NCBI RefSeq assembly: GCF_008369295.1
Contig: NZ_VOBG01000013.1
Location: forward strand, 62,001-126,000
Source: Pseudomonas sp. ANT_H4
GTDB lineage: Bacteria > Pseudomonadota > Gammaproteobacteria > Pseudomonadales > Pseudomonadaceae
Direction: 5' to 3'
Length of the DNA: 64,000 nucleotides
This document shows, piece by piece, positions 42,134 to 52,862 of the stretch. Below the pieces are notes generated by a model. That model did not search any database and had not been told where the DNA came from. It saw nothing but the letters and a program-made list of their open reading frames with translations. Positions within the stretch are counted from its first letter, which is position 1. The number at the start of each line of letters is the position of its first letter. Both the position numbers and the translations under genes were made by a program.

Positions 42134-42934
42134 TTATTGCACCGCGCCAGGACTCTGAAATCGGTCCATCACAGCCAGTGAGCGCGACGCGCTGAGGACC
42201 AAGCCGTAACTGAGCTTTTCATAGGTGCGAAACACCAGAAGAGTCCCGACGCGCTCGTCGGGAATCTTCACCGGTGTGCCTGTAACCCTGTCACGGACGG
42301 TTTCTCCGGTTTTCGTCACGGCCAGCAAATGACCTTGCGCCAGACCGTCGCGACGCCCCTTGTTCAGAATGACCGTATCAAACACCCCAATCTGCGTGAC
42401 GCCACGGGGAACATCGATAATTTGTCCTGCAATGGCGTGAGTAGGCGCGTAAGCCAGCAAATCAGGCATACCTTCGGGTAGTTGAGTGCTGAGCAGACGA
42501 TCCCCCGGTCGTACCTCCTGGGTGACCCGTTGCACAGCCAGGGTGGTGACATCACCCACCATCACCACGCGGGCAGTGCCGATATCGTCAGCGTTGATCC
42601 CCAGCAGCTCCTGGCTGTCGGGGTCGGTAAAGACCTTGCCCTGGCGGAAGATGCCATAGCTGGGCTGCGCAGGGTCCAGGGCGCCCCGGGCATAAATGCG
42701 TTCGCCGTTGGCGCCCAGCACACGCCCGGCCTGCGCCCCGACAATGTAAGGCGCGCTGTCCAGCTCCTGCGACGTATCGAGGATGCGGTCATGCAGTAAA
42801 AAACGCTGGATAGCTTTCAGCGTCTCGCTGCCCAGCGGTTGCGGGTGTTGTGGGTAATTGCCGATGGACGGGGCCTGTATATTGGCCGTGACGGCCTGTG
42901 CCCACACCAGCAAGACGAGTAGCGATTTCCTCAT
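42134..42934 (-). CDS. PA0020-type envelope protein lacking the LysM domain
   Basis: The 266-residue product has a signal peptide (MRKSLLVLLVWAQAVTA) and a domain with LKAIQRFLLHDRILD, SAPYIVGAQAGRVLGANGER and DVPRGVTQIGVFDTVILNKG, which corresponds to the C-terminal part of the LysM-containing protein normally encoded between dprA and def in Pseudomonas. From memory of that family the usual protein is about 340 residues and has a LysM repeat (VxxGDTLWDIS) right after the signal; no such repeat is present here. It may still act at the cell wall but lacks the known peptidoglycan-binding part. It is divergent from def. Confidence 0.75.
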   Translation of the reverse strand: MRKSLLVLLVWAQAVTANIQAPSIGNYPQHPQPLGSETLKAIQRFLLHDRILDTSQELDSAPYIVGAQAGRVLGANGERIYARGALDPAQPSYGIFRQGKVFTDPDSQELLGINADDIGTARVVMVGDVTTLAVQRVTQEVRPGDRLLSTQLPEGMPDLLAYAPTHAIAGQIIDVPRGVTQIGVFDTVILNKGRRDGLAQGHLLAVTKTGETVRDRVTGTPVKIPDERVGTLLVFRTYEKLSYGLVLSASRSLAVMDRFQSPGAVQ

Positions 42935-43068
42935 GGGGTGAATCTCCTTTATTATGTACGTTCGCGTGAAACGCTAGGGCCTTCGCGGCTTTGCAGCGTT
43001 TACACCGGCAACCTGGGTCCATCCCGGTGCCGACTTGCCTTTACCTCACATGTGCAGCAATTACGCTT

Positions 43069-43575
43069 ATGGCTATTTTGAACATCCTCGAATTCCCGGA
43101 CTCGCGCCTGCGCACTATCGCCAAACCGGTGGCCGTAGTGGACGACGAAGTTCGTCAGTTGGTCGATGACATGTTTGAAACAATGTATGAAGCTCCGGGC
43201 ATCGGCCTCGCCGCGACCCAGGTCAACGTGCACCTGCGCGTCGTGGTTATGGACCTGTCCGAAGATCGCAGCGAACCGATGGTGTTTATCAACCCAGAGT
43301 TCGAAACCTTGACCGACGAAATGGGCCAGTACCAGGAAGGCTGCCTGTCGGTGCCGGACTTCTACGAGAACGTCGATCGTCCGCAGCGCGTCAAGATCAA
43401 GGCCCTGGACCCTAACGGCAAGCCGTTCGAGCTGATTGCCGAAGGCCTGCTGGCGGTGTGTATCCAGCATGAGTGCGATCACCTCAACGGCAAACTGTTC
43501 GTCGATTACCTGTCCACGCTTAAACGCGACCGGATCAAGAAGAAGCTGGAAAAGAAGCATCGCCAGCAAGCTTGA
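43069..43575 (+). CDS. def: peptide deformylase
   Basis: The 168-residue metalloenzyme removes the formyl group from nascent proteins. All three motifs are intact: GIGLAATQV, EGCLSV with the metal Cys, and HECDHLNG with two metal His and the catalytic Glu. I start at MAILNILEFPD, as in homologues; a frame opening 78 bases upstream is too long. fmt follows 57 bp later, pairing the enzyme that removes formyl with the one that adds it. Confidence 0.97.
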   Translation: MAILNILEFPDSRLRTIAKPVAVVDDEVRQLVDDMFETMYEAPGIGLAATQVNVHLRVVVMDLSEDRSEPMVFINPEFETLTDEMGQYQEGCLSVPDFYENVDRPQRVKIKALDPNGKPFELIAEGLLAVCIQHECDHLNGKLFVDYLSTLKRDRIKKKLEKKHRQQA

Positions 43576-43632
43576 TTCCCCTCTTTCAAAGGCTTGCTGC
43601 GGCAAGCCTTTTTCTTTTGTGAGATGTTTCCC

Positions 43633-44592
43633 ATGACCGAGCCACTGCGCATCGTTTTTGCCGGCACCCCCGAATTCGCCGCCGAACACCTTAAGGCCCT
43701 GCTCGCCAGCCCCTATGAGATCGTGGCGGTGTACACCCAACCGGATCGCCCGGCCGGTCGCGGGCAAAAACTGATGCCCAGCCCGGTCAAGCAACTGGCA
43801 CTTGAGAACAACATCGTCGTGCTGCAACCGCCAACCCTGCGTAACGCCGACGCCCAGGCCGAACTGGCTGCACTGAAACCGGATTTGCTGGTGGTGGTGG
43901 CCTACGGTTTGATCCTGCCGCAAGTGGTGCTGGATATCCCTCGCTTGGGTTGCATCAACAGCCATGCTTCGCTGCTGCCGCGCTGGCGTGGAGCAGCGCC
44001 CATCCAGCGCGCGGTGCAAGCCGGTGATGCCGAGAGCGGCGTGACCGTGATGCGCATGGAAGCGGGCCTGGACACTGGGCCGATGCTGCTGAAAGTCACC
44101 ACGCCGATCAGCAATGAAGACACCGGTGGCAGCCTCCACGACCGCCTGGCCGAGATGGGCCCTGCGGCCGTCGTCCAGGCCATCGCCGGTTTGGCAGCGG
44201 GCACGTTGGAGGGCCAAGTGCAGGACGACAGCCTCGCCACCTACGCCCACAAACTGAACAAGGACGAAGCCCGCATCGACTGGAGCCTCCCGGCAGTGGA
44301 GTTGGAGCGCCTGGTTCGCGCCTTCAACCCATGGCCGGTTTGCCACAGCACCCTCAATGGCGAAGCCTTGAAAGTCCTCGCCTCTACCCTGGCCGAAGGC
44401 AAGGGCACGCCGGGCGAAATCATTGGCTCCAGCAAGGACGGCCTGCTGGTGGCCTGCGGCGAGCAGGCGCTGTGTCTGACCCGCCTGCAATTGCCCGGTG
44501 GCAAGGCGCTGAACTTCAGCGATTTGTTCAACAGCCGTCGTGAGAAATTTGCAGCCGGCATCGTCCTGGGCCTTGCGGTGGACGCCCAATGA
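43633..44592 (+). CDS. fmt: methionyl-tRNA formyltransferase
   Basis: The 319-residue enzyme transfers a formyl group from 10-formyl-THF to initiator Met-tRNA. The signatures RIVFAGTPEFAAEHLKALL, YTQPDRPAGRGQKL, HASLLPRWRGAAPIQRA and the catalytic Asp region MEAGLDTGPML are present. Start is MTEPLRIVF; an ATG 9 bases earlier is less likely. Its stop overlaps the rsmB start (ATGA), so translation of the two is coupled. Confidence 0.97.
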   Translation: MTEPLRIVFAGTPEFAAEHLKALLASPYEIVAVYTQPDRPAGRGQKLMPSPVKQLALENNIVVLQPPTLRNADAQAELAALKPDLLVVVAYGLILPQVVLDIPRLGCINSHASLLPRWRGAAPIQRAVQAGDAESGVTVMRMEAGLDTGPMLLKVTTPISNEDTGGSLHDRLAEMGPAAVVQAIAGLAAGTLEGQVQDDSLATYAHKLNKDEARIDWSLPAVELERLVRAFNPWPVCHSTLNGEALKVLASTLAEGKGTPGEIIGSSKDGLLVACGEQALCLTRLQLPGGKALNFSDLFNSRREKFAAGIVLGLAVDAQ

Positions 44593-45926
44593 ACCCGCGT
44601 CTGGCCGCCGCCAAGGCCCTGGCCGCCGTGCTCAACGGCAAGGCTTCCCTCAACAGTTCGTTGCCGATCCAGCTGGATAAAGTCGAAGACCGTGATCGCG
44701 GCTTCACCCAGGACCTGGCCTTCGGTACCGCTCGCTGGCAGCCGCGATTGTCGGCGTTAGCGGCCAAGTTGCTGCAAAAACCGTTCAAGGCTGCGGATGC
44801 CGATGTCGAGGCGCTGCTGCTGGTTGGCCTTTATCAACTGCTTTACACCCGCGTGCCACCCCACGCGGCCATCGGTGAAACCGTCGGTTGCGCCGACAAA
44901 CTGAAAAAAACCTGGGCCAAGGCCCTGCTCAACGCCGTGCTGCGCCGCGCCCAACGGGAAAGCGAAGCGCTGCTGGCCGAGCTGGAACATGACCCGGTGG
45001 TGCGCACCGCCCACCCGCGCTGGCTGCAAAAATCCCTGAAAGCCTTCTGGCCTGAGCAATGGGAGGCCATCTGCGCCGCCAACAATGCTCATCCTCCGAT
45101 GATTTTGCGGGTCAATCGGCGCCATAAAAGCCGTGACGCTTACCTTGTATTACTGAGCGAGGCAGGCATTGCCGCCACCGCCTGCGTCTACAGCCAGGAC
45201 GGTATCGTCCTTACTGAACCTGGCGATGTGCGCAATCTGCCAGGCTTCGCCGAGGGCTGGATCAGCGTGCAGGACGAAGCCGCACAACTGGCCGCAGGCC
45301 TCCTGGACCTGGCGCCTGGTCAACGGGTTCTGGACGCCTGCTGCGCACCGGGCGGCAAGACTTGCCACATCATGGAAGTCGAGCCTGGCCTGGCCGGCGT
45401 AGTGGCGGTGGACCTGGAAGCCAAGCGCCTGGTACGGGTGCGGGAAAACCTTGCGCGCCTAGGCCTGAGCGCCGAACTGATCGCCGCCGACGGCCGCGAC
45501 ACAGCCGCTTGGTGGGACGGCAAGCCGTTCCAGCGCATCCTGCTGGATGCACCGTGTTCGGCCACCGGGGTGATTCGCCGCCACCCGGATATCAAGCTGA
45601 CCCGCCAGCCCGACGACATCGCCGCCCTGGCCGTATTGCAAGGTGAGTTGCTCGATGCCCTGTGGCCGACCCTGGAAGTTGGCGGCATCTTGCTCTACGC
45701 CACCTGCTCCACCCTGCCCACCGAGAACACCGAAGTGATCGAAGCCTTCCTCGCTCGCACCAGCGGCGCGCGGGAGTTGGACCTCGACATCCAGGCGGGG
45801 ATCAAGCAGCCTCATGGCCGCCAGCTGCTGGCCCAAGAGGGCGGTCACGACGGCTTCTACTACGCCAAACTGATCAAGATTGCCGCCGCTCGCGGCCGAA
45901 ATAGTTTTAAAGGAGTGACCGGATGA
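44589..45926 (+). CDS. rsmB: 16S rRNA m5C967 methyltransferase
   Basis: The 445-residue protein has an N-terminal NusB-like RNA-binding domain (LAAAKALAAVLNGKASL) and a C-terminal Rossmann methyltransferase domain with VLDACCAPGGKTCHIME for SAM binding, DAPCSATGVIRRHPD and YATCSTLPTENTEVIE, whose two Cys are the catalytic pair. It methylates C967 of 16S rRNA. It overlaps fmt upstream and trkA downstream, each by 4 bases. Confidence 0.96.
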   Translation: MNPRLAAAKALAAVLNGKASLNSSLPIQLDKVEDRDRGFTQDLAFGTARWQPRLSALAAKLLQKPFKAADADVEALLLVGLYQLLYTRVPPHAAIGETVGCADKLKKTWAKALLNAVLRRAQRESEALLAELEHDPVVRTAHPRWLQKSLKAFWPEQWEAICAANNAHPPMILRVNRRHKSRDAYLVLLSEAGIAATACVYSQDGIVLTEPGDVRNLPGFAEGWISVQDEAAQLAAGLLDLAPGQRVLDACCAPGGKTCHIMEVEPGLAGVVAVDLEAKRLVRVRENLARLGLSAELIAADGRDTAAWWDGKPFQRILLDAPCSATGVIRRHPDIKLTRQPDDIAALAVLQGELLDALWPTLEVGGILLYATCSTLPTENTEVIEAFLARTSGARELDLDIQAGIKQPHGRQLLAQEGGHDGFYYAKLIKIAAARGRNSFKGVTG

Positions 45927-47296
45927 AAATCATCATCCTCGGCGCAGGGCAGGTCGGCGGCACGCTGGCCGAGCATTTGGCCAGTGAAGCCAACGACATT
46001 ACCGTGGTCGATACCGACGGCGAGCGCCTGCGTGATCTGGGCGACCGCCTCGATATCCGCACCGTGCAGGGCCGCGCCTCGTTCCCGACGGTGCTACGCC
46101 AGGCCGGCGCCGACGACGCCGACATGCTGGTGGCCGTGACCAACAGCGACGAAACCAATATGGTCGCCTGCCAGGTCGCCCACACCCTGTTCCACACCCC
46201 GACCAAAATCGCCCGGGTGCGGGAAGCGGCCTACCTGACCCGCGCCGGCCTGTTCGACAACGACGCGATTCCGGTAGACGTACTGATCAGCCCGGAACAG
46301 GTGGTCACCCATTACATCAAGCGCCTGATCGAACACCCCGGAGCCCTGCAAGTGATCGACTTTGCCGAAGGCAAGGCGCAGTTGGTGGCGGTCAAGGCCT
46401 ACTACGGCGGGCCCCTGGTGGGTCAGCAACTGCGCCAGCTGCGCGAGCACATGCCAAATGTCGAGACCCGGGTGGCGGCGATTTTTCGTCGCGACCGGCC
46501 GATCCTGCCCCAGGGTGACACGGTGATCGAGGCCGACGACGAAGTGTTCTTCATCGCCGCCAAGGCAAATATTCGCGCGGTAATGAGCGAAATGCGCCGG
46601 CTCGATGAGAGCTACAAACGCATCGTCATCGCCGGTGGCGGGCAGATCGGCGAACGTTTGGCCGAGGCCATCGAAAGCCGCTACCAGGTGAAGATCATCG
46701 AGATGAACCCGGCGCGCTGCCGGTACTTGTCCGACACCCTCGACAGCACCGTCGTACTGCAAGGCAGTGCATCGGACCGCGACCTGCTGCTGGAAGAAAA
46801 CATCGCCGACGCCGATCTTTTCCTGGCCCTGACCAACGATGACGAAGCCAACATCATGTCGTCCTTGCTGGCTAAACGGCTGGGGGCGAAGAAGGTGATG
46901 ACCATCATCAACAACCCGGCCTATGTCGATCTGATCCAGGGCGGCGATATCGACATCGCCATCAGCCCGCAACTGGCGACCATCGGCACTTTGTTGGCCC
47001 ACGTGCGGCGCGGCGATATCGTCAGCGTTCACTCGTTGCGCCGGGGCGCAGCGGAAGCCATCGAGGCGATTGCCCACGGCGACTCGAAGTCGAGCAAGGT
47101 GATCGGTAAGGCAATCCGCGACATTGGCTTGCCGCCTGGGACCACCATCGGCGCGATCATCCGTGATGAAGAGGTGATCATCGCTCACGACGACACGGTG
47201 ATCGCTACCGGCGACCACGTGATTCTGTTCCTTGTGGATAAAAAACATATCCGCGATGTGGAGAAGCTGTTCCACGTGGGACTGAGCTTTTTCTGA
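45923..47296 (+). CDS. trkA: Trk potassium-uptake regulatory protein TrkA
   Basis: The 457-residue peripheral membrane protein has two tandem RCK units, each starting with a Rossmann NAD-binding loop: MKIIILGAGQVGGTLAEHLA at the start and IVIAGGGQIGERLAEAIE at about residue 235. It gates the TrkH/TrkG potassium channel, which is not encoded here. The start overlaps rsmB by 4 bases. A degenerate parS-like sequence and a DnaA box occur in its last 70 bases. Confidence 0.96.
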   Translation: MKIIILGAGQVGGTLAEHLASEANDITVVDTDGERLRDLGDRLDIRTVQGRASFPTVLRQAGADDADMLVAVTNSDETNMVACQVAHTLFHTPTKIARVREAAYLTRAGLFDNDAIPVDVLISPEQVVTHYIKRLIEHPGALQVIDFAEGKAQLVAVKAYYGGPLVGQQLRQLREHMPNVETRVAAIFRRDRPILPQGDTVIEADDEVFFIAAKANIRAVMSEMRRLDESYKRIVIAGGGQIGERLAEAIESRYQVKIIEMNPARCRYLSDTLDSTVVLQGSASDRDLLLEENIADADLFLALTNDDEANIMSSLLAKRLGAKKVMTIINNPAYVDLIQGGDIDIAISPQLATIGTLLAHVRRGDIVSVHSLRRGAAEAIEAIAHGDSKSSKVIGKAIRDIGLPPGTTIGAIIRDEEVIIAHDDTVIATGDHVILFLVDKKHIRDVEKLFHVGLSFF

Positions 47297-47314
47297 TCAA
47301 CCGGAGTGACCGAT

Positions 47315-47626
47315 ATGCTCGAATCCCTGGAAAAAATGCTCGCCAAGGGTGTGGATAACTCGCTGCTGCGCTTTGGGTTGGGCAAGGGTTATCTGGACCT
47401 GAAAGACAATGCCAAGGCGGCCGAGCATTTACAGCAGTGCGTGGCGTTTGATCCGAAGTATTCGGCGGCGTGGAAGTTGTTGGGTAAAGCGCAGTTGGGG
47501 CTGGATGATCGCGCAGCGGCGCGACTGGCCTGGGAGCAGGGGATTGCAGCCGCGCAGGCCCATGGCGACAAGCAGGCAGAGAAAGAGATGACAGTGTTTC
47601 TGAAGAAACTCGATCGCCAGACTTGA
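47315..47626 (+). CDS. small TPR-repeat protein
   Basis: The 103-residue protein contains about two tetratricopeptide repeats (LLRFGLGKGYLDLKDNAKAA and WKLLGKAQLGLDDRAAARLA) and no signal peptide, so it probably binds proteins in the cytoplasm. GGAG lies 8 bases before the ATG; a GTG 9 bases upstream is an alternative. It follows trkA by 18 bp and is probably the last gene of the def-fmt-rsmB-trkA unit. Its function is unknown. Confidence 0.82.
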   Translation: MLESLEKMLAKGVDNSLLRFGLGKGYLDLKDNAKAAEHLQQCVAFDPKYSAAWKLLGKAQLGLDDRAAARLAWEQGIAAAQAHGDKQAEKEMTVFLKKLDRQT

Positions 47627-47630
47627 ATTA

Positions 47631-47669
47631 CTCATGTGGCAAGCGGGCTTGCCCGCCCGCCACAATGAG
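47631..47669. repeat. REP hairpin after the TPR gene
   Basis: CTCATGTGGC pairs with GCCACAATGAG (one bulged base) and the centre AAGCGGGCTTGCCCGCC has its own pairing. It matches the Pseudomonas GGGCAAGCCCGC repeat type and lies between convergent genes. Confidence 0.6.
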
Positions 47670-47699
47670 CCTCACAGCCTCTAGAGGCTTGCGCCGGGC

Positions 47700-48587
47700 T
47701 TAGTACCACCGCGCCTCACCCGGCGGGCGTTTCTTGAAGCGTTTCATGCTCCACATGTACTGGCTCGGATACGCCCTCACATACCGCTCCACCACCTTGC
47801 TCATCGCTGCGCAGGAAGTTGCGGTGTCGGTGCTGTACATGTCGTCCGGCGCCGCTTCGAGAATCACTTTGTACCCCGAACCGTCCGGCAGCCGTAGCGC
47901 ATGCAGGAACACGCCAACGGCTTTACCGCCCGCCAGCATGTTCGGCACAAACTTGCTGGTCAGCGCCTGAGTGGCGAAGAACGGCACGAAGATCCCGGCA
48001 GACTCTGCCGGCTCCGGATCAGCAGGAATACCCACCTGGCCACCTTTGCGCACTTCCTTGATGACACTGAGGATGCCTTCCTTGGTGGACGCCGCCACCC
48101 GGTTGCCCAACTGCACCCGCTGTTTGCGTAGCAAGTCATCCACCGCCTTGAGCTTGGGCGGACGGTAGAAAATGATCGGTTTGCACTGGTTGCAATAGAA
48201 GTGGTTCAACACTTCCCAGTTGCCCAGGTGGCTGGTGATGCCCACCACGCCTTTGCCGGAAGCCAACGCTTCGTGCAGCACTTCCAGGCCTTCGACTTCG
48301 CGCACCAGGTCGATGGAGCGCTGGGCCGGCCAGATCCAGGCACAGGCGCTTTCGGTCAGGGACTTGCCGATGTCCATCAGGCTTTGCCCCACCAGACGCT
48401 CGCGCTCGGCCGGGTCCATATCCGGGAAGCATTTGGACAGGTTGATCCGCACCGTGTCACGGGAGCGATTGGGGGTTTTCCACATGATCCAGCCAATGGC
48501 CGTCCCCACGGCTTGCACGGCGCGCCAGGGCAGCAGGGCAAACAGCCTCAGAGCGCCTACCAGCAAGGCGCCTTTAATCTTTTCCAC
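47700..48587 (-). CDS. htrB: lipid A biosynthesis lauroyl-type acyltransferase
   Basis: The 295-residue inner-membrane enzyme belongs to the LpxL/HtrB family that adds secondary acyl chains to lipid A. The catalytic HxxxxE motif is in GITSHLGNWEVLNHF, and an N-terminal hydrophobic segment (LLVGALRLFALLPWRAVQAV) anchors it. The position corresponds to PA0011 of P. aeruginosa. The start is a GTG with AGGAGTGACCT upstream. The exact acyl chain and position added cannot be read from sequence. Confidence 0.9.
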   Translation of the reverse strand: MEKIKGALLVGALRLFALLPWRAVQAVGTAIGWIMWKTPNRSRDTVRINLSKCFPDMDPAERERLVGQSLMDIGKSLTESACAWIWPAQRSIDLVREVEGLEVLHEALASGKGVVGITSHLGNWEVLNHFYCNQCKPIIFYRPPKLKAVDDLLRKQRVQLGNRVAASTKEGILSVIKEVRKGGQVGIPADPEPAESAGIFVPFFATQALTSKFVPNMLAGGKAVGVFLHALRLPDGSGYKVILEAAPDDMYSTDTATSCAAMSKVVERYVRAYPSQYMWSMKRFKKRPPGEARWY

Positions 48588-48627
48588 AGGTCACTCCTGA
48601 TGTTGTGCGGTGCGCAAAGCGACCATT

Positions 48628-49185
48628 CTAACCGCCGTTGGCGAGGGTAGCGTAACGATCACAGTCTAGGGTGTGGTCCATGACCATACCCGAGGCCTGC
48701 ATGAACGCGTAACAGATGGTCGGCCCGACGAACGTGAAGCCGGCTTTTTTCAAGCTTTTACTCATGGCTTCTGCGATGGGCGTGACGGCCGGCACTTCGC
48801 AGCGATCCTTGAAATGATTGATGCTCGGCACGCCGCCGACAAACGACCAGAGAAACCCTACCGGGTCCTCCAAAGCCAGCCAGGCAACGGCATTGCGCCG
48901 GGCGGCATTGAGTTTCAGACGATTGCGGATAATTCCCGGATCAAGCATCAATGCCTCGATTTCTTCATCGCTTATCTGCGCCACCCGCTGTACATCAAAA
49001 GCGAACAACACCTTTCGATAGTGCTCGCGTTTGCGTAAAACGGTGATCCAGGACAGGCCCGCCTGGAACCCTTCGAGTAAAAGCAACTCGAACAAACCCT
49101 GCGCATCGCGTAGCGGCGTTCCCCACTCCTGATCGTGATAAGCCATGTACAGCGGATCTTCAGAACACCAAAAGCAGCGTGGCAT
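48628..49185 (-). CDS. tag: DNA-3-methyladenine glycosylase I
   Basis: The 185-residue base-excision enzyme removes 3-methyladenine. Its start MPRCFWCSEDPLYMAYHDQE carries the zinc-binding Cys and His, the middle block LFELLLLEGFQAGLSWITVL forms the helical core, and the C-terminal zinc ligands lie in MVMDHTLDC. A longer in-frame extension upstream would overlap glyQ and is rejected. It is divergent from glyQ with an 81-bp gap. Confidence 0.95.
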   Translation of the reverse strand: MPRCFWCSEDPLYMAYHDQEWGTPLRDAQGLFELLLLEGFQAGLSWITVLRKREHYRKVLFAFDVQRVAQISDEEIEALMLDPGIIRNRLKLNAARRNAVAWLALEDPVGFLWSFVGGVPSINHFKDRCEVPAVTPIAEAMSKSLKKAGFTFVGPTICYAFMQASGMVMDHTLDCDRYATLANGG

Positions 49186-49220
49186 AAGGCTCCAGGGGAT
49201 GGTGGCGCGGCCGAATCGGG

Positions 49221-49226
49221 TATACT
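49221..49226 (+). promoter_or_regulatory. probable -10 element of glyQS
   Basis: TATACT lies 41 bases upstream of the glyQ GTG in the tag-glyQ gap. No clear -35 hexamer is visible at the right distance, so the call is tentative. Confidence 0.35.
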
Positions 49227-49266
49227 CCCGCTCTTTAAATCGCAGCCCAAGTAACAGGTGAATTTC

Positions 49267-50216
<950 letters not shown>

Positions 50217-50220
<4 letters not shown>

Positions 50221-52271
50221 GTGCTCAAGATTTCCTGGTTGAACTGGGCACCGAAGAGCTGCCGCCCAAGGCACTCAATACCCTGGCCGACGCGTTTCTG
50301 GCCGGTATCGACAAGGGCCTGCAAGCCGCTGGCCTGGGTTATGAAGCCAAGAAGGTCTACGCCGCACCACGCCGCCTGGCCGTCCTGATCACCGCTTTGG
50401 CCACTCAGCAACCTGATCGCAGCATCAACCTCGACGGCCCGCCACGCCAGGCCGCCTTCGATGCTGAAGGCAACCCGACGCAAGCAGCCTTGGGTTTTGC
50501 CAAGAAGTGCGGCGTCGAGCTAAGCGAAATCGACCAGAGCGGTCCGAAACTGCGCTTCAGCCAGATCATCAAGGGCAAGCCAACCGCAAGCCTCTTGCCG
50601 ACCATCGTTGAAGACTCCCTGAACGACCTGCCGATTCCCAAGCGCATGCGCTGGGGTGCCCGCAAGGAAGAGTTCGTGCGTCCGACCCAATGGCTGGTAA
50701 TGCTGCTCGGTGACCAGGTCGTCGATTGCACCATCCTCGCCCAGAGGGCTGGCCGGGATTCGCGTGGTCACCGCTTCCATCACCCAGAAAGCGTGCGCAT
50801 CACCGCGCCGGCCAACTACCTCAATGACCTTCGTGCAGCCTATGTGCTGGCGGATGCCAATGAGCGCCGCGAGCTGATCAGCAAGCGCACCGAAGAGCTG
50901 GCCCGTTCGCAGGAAGGCACCGCCATCGTGCCGCCAAGCCTGCTGGACGAAGTGACCGCCCTGGTTGAGTGGCCAGTGCCGCTGGTGTGCTCGTTCGAAG
51001 AGCGTTTCCTCGACGTGCCGCAAGAAGCGCTGATCACCACCATGCAGGACAACCAGAAGTATTTCTGCCTGCTGGACGTCGACGGCAAATTGCTGCCGCG
51101 TTTCATCACCGTGGCCAATATCGAGAGCAAGGACCCGCAGCAGATCATCGAAGGTAACGAGAAAGTCGTTCGCCCGCGCCTGACCGATGCCGAGTTCTTC
51201 TTCAAGCAAGACAAGAAGCAGAAGCTGGAAGACTTCAACCTGCGCCTGCAAAACGTGGTGTTCCAGGAAAAACTGGGCAGCGTCTACGACAAGGCTGTGC
51301 GGGTTTCCAAGCTGGCGGCCTACATCGCCCCACGCATTGGCGGCGATGCCACTCTCGCCGCCCGAGCCGGCCTGCTGTCCAAGTGCGACCTGGCCACGGA
51401 AATGGTCGGCGAGTTCCCGGAGATGCAAGGTGTTGCCGGTTACTACTACGCCCTCAATGACGGCGAGCCGCAAGATGTCGCCCTGGCCCTGAACGAGCAA
51501 TACATGCCGCGCGGTGCGGGTGCTGAACTACCGACTACCGTCACCGGCGCAGCCGTGGCCATCGCCGACAAGCTCGATACCCTGGTGGGTATCTTTGGCA
51601 TCGGCATGTTGCCTACCGGCAGCAAAGACCCGTACGCCCTGCGCCGTGCAGCCCTGGGCGTGCTGCGGATTCTGATCGACAAGAAGCTCGACCTCGACCT
51701 GACCCAGGCCGTGGTGTTTGCCGTCGGCCAGTTCGGCGCCAAGGTCAAGCAAGCCGGCCTGGCCGAGCAAGTGCTGGAGTTCGTCTTCGATCGTCTGCGT
51801 GCTCGTTACGAAGACGAAGGTGTGGACGTTTCGGTCTACCTGTCGGTTCGTGCCCTGCAACCGGGTTCGGCGCTGGACTTCGATCAGCGCGTGCAAGCCG
51901 TTCAGGCCTTTTGCAAGTTGCCAGAAGCTGATGCGTTGGCCGCCGTAAACAAACGTGTGTCGAACCTGCTGAGCAAGGCCGAAAACCTCGGCTCTGCTGA
52001 AGTCGATCCCGGCCTGTTTGCCGACGCCAAGGAGTTCTCGCTGAACTCGGCCATCGCCAAGGCGGAAAACGCGGTGAAGCCGCTGATCGCTGAACGCAAC
52101 TACGCCGAAGCATTGGCGCGCCTGGCCACCTTGCGTGAGCCGGTCGATGCGTTCTTTGAAGCGGTGATGATCAATGCCGAAGATGCGGGCGTGCGGAAAA
52201 ACCGCTACGCCATGCTGGCGCGTCTGCGTGGGTTGTTTATCAATATCGCTGACATTTCCGTACTGGGCTGA
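50217..52271 (+). CDS. glyS: glycyl-tRNA synthetase beta chain
   Basis: The 684-residue beta subunit binds tRNA and is needed for activity. The family start FLVELGTEELPPKAL and the block TMQDNQKYFCLLDVDGKLLPRF are present, followed by an HD-like middle region (YNDGEPQ near LNDGEPQDVALAL) and an anticodon-binding C-terminus. It is coupled to glyQ by an ATGA overlap and followed 2 bases later by gmhB, so one transcript is likely. Confidence 0.96.
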
Positions 52272-52273
52272 TC

Positions 52274-52810
52274 ATGTTGAAACTGCTGATTCTCGATCGG
52301 GACGGGGTGATCAACTACGACTCCGACGCTTACATCAAGTCGGTGGAGGAGTGGATTCCATTGCCCGGCTCGATCGAGGCCATCGCGCAGTTGAGCAAGG
52401 CGGGCTGGACGGTGGCAATCGCTACCAACCAGTCCGGCATCGCCCGTGGCTACTACGATGTTGCCACCCTCGATGCCATGCACGCGCGTTTGCGCACATT
52501 GGTAGCAGAGCAGGGCGGTGAAGTGGGGCTGGTGGTTTACTGCCCCCACGGGCCGGATGAGGGCTGCGCTTGTCGCAAGCCAAAACCGGGCATGCTGAAA
52601 ACTATTGCAGAGTATTACAATGTGCCGTTGACGGGCCTATGGTTCGTCGGGGACAGTCTCGGTGACTTGGAGGCGGCCAAAGCCGTCGACTCACAACCAG
52701 TTTTGGTAAAAACCGGAAAAGGCGAAAAGACCCAGGGTAAAACCCTGCCGGTAGGCACCTTGATTTTTGACGATCTGGCGGCGGTTGCCACAGAACTTAT
52801 CAACAACTAG
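52274..52810 (+). CDS. gmhB: D-glycero-beta-D-manno-heptose-1,7-bisphosphate 7-phosphatase
   Basis: The 178-residue HAD phosphatase acts in ADP-heptose synthesis for the LPS inner core. Motif I is LILDRDGVINYDSDAYIKS, the zinc loop is CPHGPDEGCACRKPKPGM, and motif IV is FVGDSLGDLEAA. It begins 2 bases after glyS and precedes the acyltransferase gene, a grouping kept in pseudomonads. Confidence 0.95.
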   Translation: MLKLLILDRDGVINYDSDAYIKSVEEWIPLPGSIEAIAQLSKAGWTVAIATNQSGIARGYYDVATLDAMHARLRTLVAEQGGEVGLVVYCPHGPDEGCACRKPKPGMLKTIAEYYNVPLTGLWFVGDSLGDLEAAKAVDSQPVLVKTGKGEKTQGKTLPVGTLIFDDLAAVATELINN

Positions 52811-52862
52811 CAGCACTTCTGACTTCCTGATCAAGGACTGTTCGGGAGCGCGCTTTTAACAG

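Noticed and set aside
47268..47283. A fourth true parS site in trkA
   Set aside because: It differs from the palindrome at two positions and breaks the right arm; the codons are explained by the conserved KLFHVG end of TrkA.
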